Shown one piece after another: positions 15,911 to 23,490 of a DNA stretch of 64,000 nucleotides. Under the pieces are notes generated by a model that did no database searches, had not been told where the DNA came from, and worked only from the letters and a program-made list of their open reading frames with translations. The number at the start of each line of letters is the position of its first letter. The stretch's first letter is position 1. Source of the stretch: CALODP01 sp942492055 (GTDB taxonomy: Bacteria; Bacteroidota; Ignavibacteria; Ignavibacteriales; Melioribacteraceae); the NCBI GenBank assembly GCA_942492055.1, contig CALODP010000002.1, positions 248,001-312,000 of the forward strand. Reading direction: 5' to 3'. The position numbers were made by a program, and so were the translations under genes.

Positions 15911-17314
15911 TTGGGAAAGAAAAGAGAAAAATTTTTAATTTTATTAGCGGATTTCATTTCGATAAATTTGGTTTGGTTGGTTTATTATTATTTGAGAGTC
16001 GAATCCGGTTTATTTGAGATGTTAACGGAACCTGTTCTGTTCCTTTCAATGATAGTGGTATATTTTTACTGGGTTGTTATTTTTACCTTTGTAGGTATGT
16101 ATAAAACCTGGTTTGCGGCTTCACGGTTCGAGGAATTAACGACTCTATTCAAAGCATCCTTTTTCGGTATATTCATATTATTTTTTACGATTTTGTATGA
16201 TGATATTATCCACGGAGTTTCTCAAGGGAACCGCTCTATTATTCTGATATACTGGGGTTTGTTTCTTGTAAATGTCGGGATAGGTCGTGTGTTGATTAGA
16301 AGTCTTCAAAGAAGTCTTTTAATTAAAGGGATCGGACGAAAGAATGTAATAATGGTTGGGTATAATCAAAAAGCGCAAAGTATGCATGACGGAATAATCG
16401 AGCATAGAGCTTTAGGTATTGATGTTGTTGCCTATGTCGCCGTAAAAGATGAAAACATCGGCAAGGAAGTTAATGGTGTGAAAGTTGTTGACTCGGTCAG
16501 AGAAATAACAAAAGTAGTTGAGGAATACAACGCAAAGGAACTGATTCTAGCTTTGGAAAAATATGAAGATGATGTACTGCTTCAGGTTCTTGGTGAATGT
16601 GAAGATATGGACGTGAAAATTAAAATTATTCCTGATCTTTACGAAGTGATTTCCGGGCAAGCCAAAACCAAACAGATTTACGGATTTCCTTTGATTGATA
16701 TAATGCCGCAGTTAATGCCGGAATGGGAAAAAAAGGTGAAGCGCATTCTGGATTTGTTTGTAGCCTTTTTACTTTTGGTAATTACAGCTCCGGCTACAAT
16801 ATTGACTGCTATCGCAATTAAGATAGAAAGTAGAGGTCCTGTTTTTTACAAACAAGAACGTGTTGGTTTGAATGGGAGTGTTTTCAAGATCTATAAATTC
16901 AGATCTATGGTGCAAGACGCTGAAAAAAAATCGGGTCCGATGTGGTCAGTTAAGAATGATCCTAGAATAACTAAGGTGGGAGCATTTATCAGGAAGGTTC
17001 GTTTGGACGAATTACCCCAGATGATTAATGTTTTTAAAGGAGAGATGAGTCTGGTAGGGCCAAGACCGGAGCGTCCGTATTTCGTAGAAAAATTGGCTGA
17101 GGAAATACCATTATATAAAAGAAGATTGAAAGTCCGTCCGGGTATAACGGGGTGGGCGCAAGTAAAGCATAAATATGACGAGAGTGTAGAAGACGTAAAA
17201 ACTAAACTCAGATACGATCTTTTCTACATAGAAAATATATCAATAAGAAATGATTTGAATATCCTCTTCCGAACCGTTTTCGTTGTGTTGTTCGGGAAAG
17301 GACATTTTGATTAA
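15911..17314 (+). CDS. Polyprenyl glycosylphosphotransferase (initiating enzyme)
   Basis: This enzyme starts repeat-unit assembly by transferring a sugar-1-phosphate from a nucleotide sugar to undecaprenyl phosphate. The 467-residue protein has four or five N-terminal TM helices and a Rossmann-like CoA_binding_3 domain (VIMVGYNQKAQ, about 147-270). A re-entrant helix (KRILDLFVAFLLLVITAPA) leads into the bacterial sugar transferase domain. Catalytic features are intact: QERVG, KFRSM (329-333), DELPQ (366-370) with the Asp-Glu pair, and SLVGPRPE. The start is TTG at 15911, two bases after the upstream stop. This is the WbaP/WcaJ architecture. The transferred sugar cannot be assigned. Confidence 0.9.
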   Translation: MGKKREKFLILLADFISINLVWLVYYYLRVESGLFEMLTEPVLFLSMIVVYFYWVVIFTFVGMYKTWFAASRFEELTTLFKASFFGIFILFFTILYDDIIHGVSQGNRSIILIYWGLFLVNVGIGRVLIRSLQRSLLIKGIGRKNVIMVGYNQKAQSMHDGIIEHRALGIDVVAYVAVKDENIGKEVNGVKVVDSVREITKVVEEYNAKELILALEKYEDDVLLQVLGECEDMDVKIKIIPDLYEVISGQAKTKQIYGFPLIDIMPQLMPEWEKKVKRILDLFVAFLLLVITAPATILTAIAIKIESRGPVFYKQERVGLNGSVFKIYKFRSMVQDAEKKSGPMWSVKNDPRITKVGAFIRKVRLDELPQMINVFKGEMSLVGPRPERPYFVEKLAEEIPLYKRRLKVRPGITGWAQVKHKYDESVEDVKTKLRYDLFYIENISIRNDLNILFRTVFVVLFGKGHFD

Positions 17315-17335
17315 TAAAATTGACGCGAGAGTTTG

Positions 17336-18055
17336 ATGGAAAAATCAATTGTAATTATTCCGACATATGATGAGATCACAAATATAAAAAAGATGATTTG
17401 TGATATTCATGAGATTTTACCTGAGATTCACATTTTGGTTGTTGATGATAACTCCCCTGATGGTACGGGAGATTACGTTAAAGAACTAAGTGAAAAGGAT
17501 GAAAGAGTTAAAGTTCTGCAAAGACCCGGAAAAATGGGGCTTGGTACTGCTTATGTTGACGGCTATAAATATATGCTGAAAAACGGTTACAAAATCGCTT
17601 TCCAGATGGATGCTGATTTTTCTCATGATCCAAAAGAATTACCGAATTTTCTCAAGCATTTGGATGATTATGATCTGGTTATCGGTAGCCGCTATATCCA
17701 AGGGGTTAACGTAATCAATTGGCCAATGAAGCGATTGCTATTAAGCTATTTCGCTAACATGTATTCAAGAATTATCACCGGACTTCCGGTCAAAGATGGA
17801 ACCGGCGGATTCAAATGTTTCAAACGAGAAGTGCTTGAGTCAATTAATTTGGATAATATTAAATCCAATGGTTACGCTTATCAAATTGAGATGAATTTTA
17901 AAGCGTGGAAAAAAGGATTCAGAATATTGGAAATTCCTATCGTCTTTGTTGATAGAATCGAGGGAGTCTCCAAAATGTCAAAGAAAATTGTTCGTGAGGC
18001 TGTCTTCATGGTTTGGAAGCTTCGCTTTCAGAGTATTTTCGGAAAAATCGATTAA
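17336..18055 (+). CDS. Polyprenol monophosphomannose synthase-like GT2
   Basis: A GT2 enzyme of the DPM1 group, which transfers mannose (or another hexose) from GDP/UDP sugar to a polyprenyl phosphate. The product is 239 residues from the ATG at 17336; a TTG directly before it at 17333 could also be used. Motifs are SIVIIPTYDE (about 3-12), VVDDNSPDGTGDYV (about 36-49), MGLGTAYVDGYKY and QMDADFSHDP (about 90-99, DxD). Further on are GSRYIQG, DGTGGFKCFKR and a C-terminal KFR-type end. No C-terminal TM domain follows, so it is the soluble DPM1 form. It lies between the initiating transferase and the GT2 fusion; it probably makes a lipid-linked sugar donor used outside the cytoplasm. Confidence 0.87.
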   Translation: MEKSIVIIPTYDEITNIKKMICDIHEILPEIHILVVDDNSPDGTGDYVKELSEKDERVKVLQRPGKMGLGTAYVDGYKYMLKNGYKIAFQMDADFSHDPKELPNFLKHLDDYDLVIGSRYIQGVNVINWPMKRLLLSYFANMYSRIITGLPVKDGTGGFKCFKREVLESINLDNIKSNGYAYQIEMNFKAWKKGFRILEIPIVFVDRIEGVSKMSKKIVREAVFMVWKLRFQSIFGKID

Positions 18056-18060
18056 TTATC

Positions 18061-20055
18061 ATGATAGATTTATCTGTAGTAATTGTTAACTACAATGTGA
18101 AGCAATTTTTGAGCACACTCATTGATTCACTTTATAAGTCTTCAAATGGGATTGAAAGTGAAATTATTATTGTAGATAACAATTCTAACGATGGTAGTGT
18201 CGAAGAAATTGCCGACAAATTTCCTGATGTTAAGATTATTGCTAATAAAGAAAATCTTGGGTTTGGAAAGGCAAATAATCAGGGAATGGCTTTAGCTAAA
18301 GGAAAGTATATTCTTCTGATAAATCCTGACACTATGGTACGCGAAGATACTTTGTCCAAAATGATCAAGTTTTTAGAAGGCCATCCCGACGCCGGGATGG
18401 TTGGATGTAAAGTATTAAATCCGGATGGCACACTTCAACTTGCTTGTCGTCGCGGATTTCCCGGTCCGTGGACTTCATTTACAAAAGTTGCCGGACTGAG
18501 TAAAATCTTTCCGAAAAGCAAAATCTTCTCTCGCTATAATCTTACCTATTTGGATGAAAACGAAACTCATTACGTTGACGCCATATCGGGTGCTTTTATG
18601 TTTTTCAAGAGAGAAGTGTACGAAGCTACAGAAGGTTTTGACCCGATGTTTTTTATGTACGGAGAAGACCTGGATTTGTGTTATCGAACTCAACAAGCCG
18701 GATATAAAGTCTATTACTTTCCCTATACCGAAATCATTCACTACAAAGGGGAGTCTACAAAACGTAGCAATTTGGATGAGACCAGAGTATTCTACGAAGC
18801 AATGCATTTGTTTGTTAAAAAACATTTCTCTTCTTCCATTTTAGTCGAAGTTGTTTTGCAAAGCGCGATTATTGCCAGAAAATTTCTAGCATTTTTGAAT
18901 CTCTACAGACTACCTATATTCGCGGCGCTAATAGATATGATATTGTTTTGTGTGGCATTACTCTTTGTCGAAAACAACTATCGTCCGAGCGGATGGAAAG
19001 GAATTCCTGAGATATACAAACCATGGGTCTATATTATCCCTGCATTTTCCCAAGTAATTATCGGCTTTATTAGTGGGGCTTATCGCAGAAACACCTTATC
19101 CATCTTCAGAGGAATTCTTTCTTTGGTTGCGGGCGTTATTGTGCTTTCCTCATTAACTTTTTTCTTGAAACAATACGCATTTAGCCGAGTGATATTGCTC
19201 GTTACTTATCTTGTTGCAGCAATTTTGTTTTTCGGGTGGCGATTTATTTCAAAAGTTTTCTTCAAAATTGGTTTGAGCGATACTTCCGGAAATCCCCGAA
19301 CATTAATAGTGGGGGAAGGGAATAAAGGATTGGAACTCTCCGAAAAATTAAAGAGCAATTTGGTATCGATCTATAGCATCATCGGTTTTATCGGATTGAG
19401 CAACAAATCTGTCGGAGCTAAGCTTGGAAATTATTCGATTGTTGGGAGCATCGATAATATCAGGAAAGTAATCGAAGAGAAAAAAATAGATAAAGTTATT
19501 TTTCTATCGAATGAAATCTCTTTTGATAAGATGTTCGGTATAGTAGATTTGTGCCATGGGCAGAATGTCGATTTTTTGGTTGCCGGAAATGATTTGGATT
19601 TTTTGGTTGGGAAATCGGCTGTTACAATGCTGGAAAATATACCCTTACTAAAGATTTCTTACAACATTACTATGTTTGGACACCGTTTTACGAAAAGGTT
19701 ATTTGATCTGTTTCTTTCGGTTTCGATTTTACTATTATTATATCCGATAATATATTTTTCAGATAAACTCGCATCAAAGAGAAGTTTTTTTAGTAAATTT
19801 GTACTTTCGATTCCCGGAGTAGTTTCAGGGAAGTTCAGTTTTGTCGGTCCGAGAGAGGATACAAAAGTAAAAGATTTGTACTTGGGAAAGCCCGGATTAA
19901 CCGGACTATGGTTTACTGAAGTTTATGATTATTATGATAGAAAAGAGCTCGACAAACTGGAAATATTTTACGCAAAGAACCAGAATGTGTGGCTTGATAT
20001 TGAAATTCTGGGCAAGACATTATCAAAAATGTTTATTAAACCGGAGAGAGGATGA
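18061..20055 (+). CDS. GT2 glycosyltransferase fused to a degenerate phosphosugar-transferase-like membrane domain
   Basis: A two-part protein of 664 residues from the ATG at 18061 (the frame is open 48 bases further back, inside the previous gene). Residues 1-280 are a rhamnosyltransferase-like GT2 domain: VVIVNYNVKQF, VDNNSNDGSVEE, LLINPDTMVRED (about 84-95), FFMYGEDLDLCYR (about 197-209). Residues 281-400 hold about four TM helices. A Rossmann-like domain follows (TLIVGEGNKGLELSEKL, about 414-430). The end (about 545-664) resembles a polyprenyl glycosylphosphotransferase: KRLFDLFLSVSILLLLYPI, GKFSFVGPRED, GKPGLTGLW. The segment that should carry QERVG, KFRSM and DELPQ is missing, in contrast to the intact enzyme at 15911. 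The C-terminal half is therefore probably non-catalytic. The stop overlaps the accA start (ATGA). Confidence 0.82.
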   Translation: MIDLSVVIVNYNVKQFLSTLIDSLYKSSNGIESEIIIVDNNSNDGSVEEIADKFPDVKIIANKENLGFGKANNQGMALAKGKYILLINPDTMVREDTLSKMIKFLEGHPDAGMVGCKVLNPDGTLQLACRRGFPGPWTSFTKVAGLSKIFPKSKIFSRYNLTYLDENETHYVDAISGAFMFFKREVYEATEGFDPMFFMYGEDLDLCYRTQQAGYKVYYFPYTEIIHYKGESTKRSNLDETRVFYEAMHLFVKKHFSSSILVEVVLQSAIIARKFLAFLNLYRLPIFAALIDMILFCVALLFVENNYRPSGWKGIPEIYKPWVYIIPAFSQVIIGFISGAYRRNTLSIFRGILSLVAGVIVLSSLTFFLKQYAFSRVILLVTYLVAAILFFGWRFISKVFFKIGLSDTSGNPRTLIVGEGNKGLELSEKLKSNLVSIYSIIGFIGLSNKSVGAKLGNYSIVGSIDNIRKVIEEKKIDKVIFLSNEISFDKMFGIVDLCHGQNVDFLVAGNDLDFLVGKSAVTMLENIPLLKISYNITMFGHRFTKRLFDLFLSVSILLLLYPIIYFSDKLASKRSFFSKFVLSIPGVVSGKFSFVGPREDTKVKDLYLGKPGLTGLWFTEVYDYYDRKELDKLEIFYAKNQNVWLDIEILGKTLSKMFIKPERG

Positions 20056-21002
20056 CAACCACTAAACTGGATTTTGAAAAGCCGATTATCGAGCTTGAAA
20101 ATAAAATCCAAGAGATGAAAAAATACGAGGATAACCTCGATATAAAAGATGAAATACAAAAGCTGGAAGAGAAAGTTCACACGCTAAAGAAAAATGTGTA
20201 TGAAAACTTGACAAGATGGCAAAGGGTACAATTAGCAAGACATCCCGAACGCCCTTATACACTTGATTATATTTATATGATGACAACCGATTTCGTTGAG
20301 CTACACGGAGATCGATTATATAAGGATGATAAGGCCATCGTCGGTGGATTCGCCAAAATTGACGGGCAGAAAGTGATGATTATCGGTCATCAAAAAGGAA
20401 GAGATACAAAATCTAACCTTTATAGAAATTTCGGGATGGCTAATCCTGAAGGATATAGAAAAGCATTGCGCCTTATGAAGATGGCGGAGAAGTTTAATAC
20501 TCCTGTAGTAACACTGATCGATACTCCCGGTGCTTATCCCGGTTTGGAAGCTGAGCAAAACGGCCAAGCCGAAGCTATCGCCAAAAACTTGTTGGAAATG
20601 AGTCATCTTAAAGTACCGATAATAGTTGTAATTATCGGAGAAGGTGCCAGTGGCGGTGCTTTGGGAATCGGAGTCGGGGATAGAATATTGATGTTAGAAA
20701 ATACATGGTATTCCGTTATCAGTCCCGAATCTTGCTCAAGTATATTGTGGAGAAGCTGGGAATATAAAGAACAAGCCGCCGAAGCTTTGAAGCTGACAGC
20801 CAAAGATTTGTTAGAACAAAAAATTATAGATAGAATTGTTCCCGAACCTCTCGGAGGCGCTCATAGGGATCATAAAACAATTGCCGAAACTCTCAAAGAT
20901 ACTATTGTTGAGGAGCTTCAGCCATTGAAGAAAATGAAAGCGGAAAAACTTGTTAATAATAGAATGGACAAGTTTGCCAATATGGGTGTTTACAAAAACT
21001 AA
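20052..21002 (+). CDS. accA: Acetyl-CoA carboxylase carboxyltransferase subunit alpha
   Basis: AccA forms the carboxyltransferase with AccD and makes malonyl-CoA, the first committed step of fatty-acid synthesis. The 316-residue product starts LDFEKPIIELENKI and has the helical N-terminal segment typical of AccA. ARHPERPYTLDYI, GDRLYKDDKAIVGG, the crotonase-fold core VTLIDTPGAYPG, the oxyanion-hole region GEGASGGALGIGVGDRI (about 196-212) and SPESCSSILWR are all present. Its ATG overlaps the stop of the polysaccharide fusion gene (ATGA), so it may be co-transcribed and coupled with that operon. accD is not in the window. Confidence 0.96.
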   Translation: MTTTKLDFEKPIIELENKIQEMKKYEDNLDIKDEIQKLEEKVHTLKKNVYENLTRWQRVQLARHPERPYTLDYIYMMTTDFVELHGDRLYKDDKAIVGGFAKIDGQKVMIIGHQKGRDTKSNLYRNFGMANPEGYRKALRLMKMAEKFNTPVVTLIDTPGAYPGLEAEQNGQAEAIAKNLLEMSHLKVPIIVVIIGEGASGGALGIGVGDRILMLENTWYSVISPESCSSILWRSWEYKEQAAEALKLTAKDLLEQKIIDRIVPEPLGGAHRDHKTIAETLKDTIVEELQPLKKMKAEKLVNNRMDKFANMGVYKN

Positions 21003-21027
21003 TATTCTCGGGACTTTTTAGTATAAA

Positions 21028-21450
21028 ATGTTAAGTAGAAAAACAACAATACGAGTTCGGTACGCTGATACCGATAAAATGAAAATAGTATATAACGGGA
21101 AGTATCTTGAATATTTCGAAGTTGGGAGAACCGAGTTACTTAGAAATATCGGGCTCCCTTATAGTATTGTTGAACAGCATGGTTTCCAGTTGCCTCTTAT
21201 AGAAGCCGGAGTAAAATATAAGAGTTCGGCTTTCTATGATGATCTATTGGAAATTGAGGCTGTTGTAAATGAGATTTATACGCCTAAAGTCCACATTGAA
21301 TATTTTATTAAACGGGAAGGGACAGACGAGATTATTACGGAAGGGTTTACCGATCATGTTTTTGTTAATATGGAAAACGGTAAAGCCACAAGGCCTCCGA
21401 AGATTTACTTAGACGCATTAGCCCCTTTCTTCAAGAAGACCAAAGTGTAA
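21028..21450 (+). CDS. YbgC/4HBT-family acyl-CoA thioesterase
   Basis: A hot-dog-fold thioesterase of 140 residues that probably hydrolyses acyl-CoA or acyl-ACP. The N-terminal RVRYADTDKMKIVYNGKYLEYFEVGRTE matches the 4HBT/YbgC pattern 'RV.Y.dTD.mG.vyh..Yl..fe.gR.e'. The catalytic Asp is present (YADTD), but the usual His of 'VYH' is Asn (VYNGKY) and the usual Gly is Lys-Ile (MKIVY), so the active site is not the textbook form. It follows accA by 25 bases, consistent with lipid metabolism, and ends at a terminator hairpin. Confidence 0.82.
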   Translation: MLSRKTTIRVRYADTDKMKIVYNGKYLEYFEVGRTELLRNIGLPYSIVEQHGFQLPLIEAGVKYKSSAFYDDLLEIEAVVNEIYTPKVHIEYFIKREGTDEIITEGFTDHVFVNMENGKATRPPKIYLDALAPFFKKTKV

Positions 21451-21481
21451 GAAAAGTGGTGATTATACTACTTTTCTTTTT
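21450..21481 (+). terminator. Terminator after the thioesterase gene
   Basis: AGAAAAGTGGT (21450-21460) pairs with ACTACTTTTCT (21467-21477) through 11 pairs (one G-T), loop GATTAT, followed by TTTT. The left arm overlaps the last base of the stop codon. It likely ends the polysaccharide-accA-thioesterase transcript. Confidence 0.65.
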
Positions 21482-21518
21482 AGTTGTCATTCTTCATTAT
21501 TATTCCTGATTAGATGAT

Positions 21519-22982
21519 ATGTTTGAAAAGTTAAAAGAACTTACTAAAGATACTGTAATATATGGAATCAGTACGATCGTAGGAAGATTTCTGGGGTTTA
21601 TTTTAGTTCCATTTTATACAAATGTTTTTTCTACCGAAGAATTCGGCCATTACACCTTGGTTTATACGTATCTATCTTTTTTGGCGGTTGTATATATCTA
21701 CGGTATGGACGCGGCTTTTATGAAGTATACTTCATTAGCGGAAGGGGAAGAAAAAAGAGATACTTTCTCCACTCCTTTTTGGTTTGTAACTATAACGACC
21801 TCAGTTCTTTCGGTATTGTTTTTAATTTTTCGGCATCAAATTGCTACCGCGATAAATTTGGATAGTAATTATTCCGGGCTTCTCATATATGTGATCGGAA
21901 TATTATTTCTAGATACTTTGGCGTTGATTCCTTTTGCGAATCTTCGGCTTGAAAGAAAGACAAAGAAGTTTGCCGGAATCAAATTGCTTAACATTGTGTT
22001 GAATCTATCCCTCAATCTGGTACTTATATTAAAATATAAGATGGGAATCGAGGCTATTTTTATTAGCAATCTTATTGCTTCGGCTTTTTCCGTGGCAGTA
22101 TTGACACCTGAGATTGCAAGAAAAATCAAGATCCGTATTTCCAAACCGGTGTTGAAGAAAATGGTAAAATTCGGGATACCATATTTGCCGGCTAGTATTG
22201 CTTCCACAATGGTAGCAGTAATTGATGTGCCAATAGTCAAGGAACTGGCTGGCGAAAGTACTCTTGGAATTTACAGAGCCAATTATAAGCTCGGCATTTT
22301 TATGATGCTCTTTGTGTCTATGTTTAATTTTGCATGGCAACCATTTTTGCTGACAAACGCGAAAGATAAAAATGCCAAAGAGGTATTCTCGAAAGTACTT
22401 ACTCTTTTTACTCTGGTCGGTGGATTTATCTGGGTCGTTCTGTCATTGTTTATTGAAGATTTTGCTACGATAGAATTATGGGGCGGAAAAACACTAATAG
22501 GTAAAGATTTTCTTGGCGGAATTATTATTGTTCCAATCATCTTATTGGCTTACTTGTTTTATGGATTGTATGTCAATTTTACAGCCGGTATCTATATCGA
22601 GGAGAAGACAAATTATTTCCCATATGTTTCCGGAGCCGGAGCGGCGGTTAATGTTTTGGTAAATATTTTCGCAATCCCGAAATTCGGAATTATGGGAGCA
22701 GCCTTCGCTACTTTGGCAAGCTATTTTGTTATGGCCATTGGACTATTCCTTATTGTACAGAAGTTTTATCCGATCAAATATGAGTATTCCAAGATTGTAG
22801 GAGTTTTTCTTGTAATTGCCATTATTGCGGGGTGCTATTATTCACTCTATTATGCCGGATATTTGAATTTGGGCTACAAAGTATTGATGCTTATTGGATA
22901 TGTGGTTTTGTTGTTTCTCCTCCGTGTCCTGAATTTGACTGAAATAAAAACAACAACTAAAAGATTATTGAGAAGAAATTAG
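21519..22982 (+). CDS. Second MOP-family polysaccharide flippase-like protein
   Basis: A 487-residue integral membrane protein with 12 to 14 helices. The N-terminus reads TVIYGISTIVGRFLGFILVPFYTNVF and then STEEFGHYTLVYTY, the classic opening of the Wzx/MATE-like 'polysaccharide biosynthesis' family. Mid-protein FGIPYLPASIASTMVAVIDVPIV and the late KFGIMGAAFATLASYFVMA repeat are also typical. It lies outside the polysaccharide operon, after its terminator and 33 bases before dut. It could flip a different lipid-linked glycan (for example a lipopolysaccharide or teichuronic-type unit) or lipid II-like substrate; the substrate is not deducible. Confidence 0.83.
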   Translation: MFEKLKELTKDTVIYGISTIVGRFLGFILVPFYTNVFSTEEFGHYTLVYTYLSFLAVVYIYGMDAAFMKYTSLAEGEEKRDTFSTPFWFVTITTSVLSVLFLIFRHQIATAINLDSNYSGLLIYVIGILFLDTLALIPFANLRLERKTKKFAGIKLLNIVLNLSLNLVLILKYKMGIEAIFISNLIASAFSVAVLTPEIARKIKIRISKPVLKKMVKFGIPYLPASIASTMVAVIDVPIVKELAGESTLGIYRANYKLGIFMMLFVSMFNFAWQPFLLTNAKDKNAKEVFSKVLTLFTLVGGFIWVVLSLFIEDFATIELWGGKTLIGKDFLGGIIIVPIILLAYLFYGLYVNFTAGIYIEEKTNYFPYVSGAGAAVNVLVNIFAIPKFGIMGAAFATLASYFVMAIGLFLIVQKFYPIKYEYSKIVGVFLVIAIIAGCYYSLYYAGYLNLGYKVLMLIGYVVLLFLLRVLNLTEIKTTTKRLLRRN

Positions 22983-23015
22983 TTTTATTAATAACCTTTT
23001 GACGAAAGGAAATGA

Positions 23016-23471
23016 ATGGAAAAGATTTGCGTTAAGATAAAAAGAGTTTCGGAAGATTATAAAGATATTCCGTTACCTAACTATGCTACGGAAGGTAGCT
23101 CCGGTTTTGATGTCAGAGCAGCGGTAAAAGAAGTGGTTGTAATGGAGCCCGGGAAATTTACTATGGTTCCAACTAATCTCAGTGTCGAAATTCCTACCGG
23201 ATACGAAATTCAAGTCCGCCCGAGAAGTGGTTTGGCTGCCAAACATGGAATCGGTGTATTGAATTCTCCCGGAACAATCGATTCCGATTACCGGGGAGAA
23301 ATAAAAATAATTTTGTTTAATTTCGGCTCCGAAACTTTTGAAATTAACAAAGGGGATAGAATAGCGCAATTAGTTTTGGCTAAAACATATATGGCAGATT
23401 TGGTAGAGTCGAATGAAATAAACTCCAGTGACAGAGGAGACGGTGGTTTCGGACACACCGGTGTGAAATAG
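23016..23471 (+). CDS. dut: dUTP diphosphatase
   Basis: Dut hydrolyses dUTP to dUMP and pyrophosphate, keeping uracil out of DNA and feeding dTMP synthesis. The 151-residue trimeric-type enzyme shows all five motifs: GSSGFDVRA (motif 1), PTNLSVEIPTGYE (2), RPRSGLAAKHGIGVLNSPGTID (3, written here as two adjoining parts RPRSGLAAK and GVLNSPGTID), NKGDRIAQLVL (4) and RGDGGFGHTG (5), the C-terminal P-loop-like arm that closes over the substrate. A GAAAGGAAATGA ribosome-binding region precedes the ATG. It is followed 19 bases later by dnaE. Confidence 0.96.
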   Translation: MEKICVKIKRVSEDYKDIPLPNYATEGSSGFDVRAAVKEVVVMEPGKFTMVPTNLSVEIPTGYEIQVRPRSGLAAKHGIGVLNSPGTIDSDYRGEIKIILFNFGSETFEINKGDRIAQLVLAKTYMADLVESNEINSSDRGDGGFGHTGVK

Positions 23472-23490
23472 AAAAAGTTAGGATACGTTA

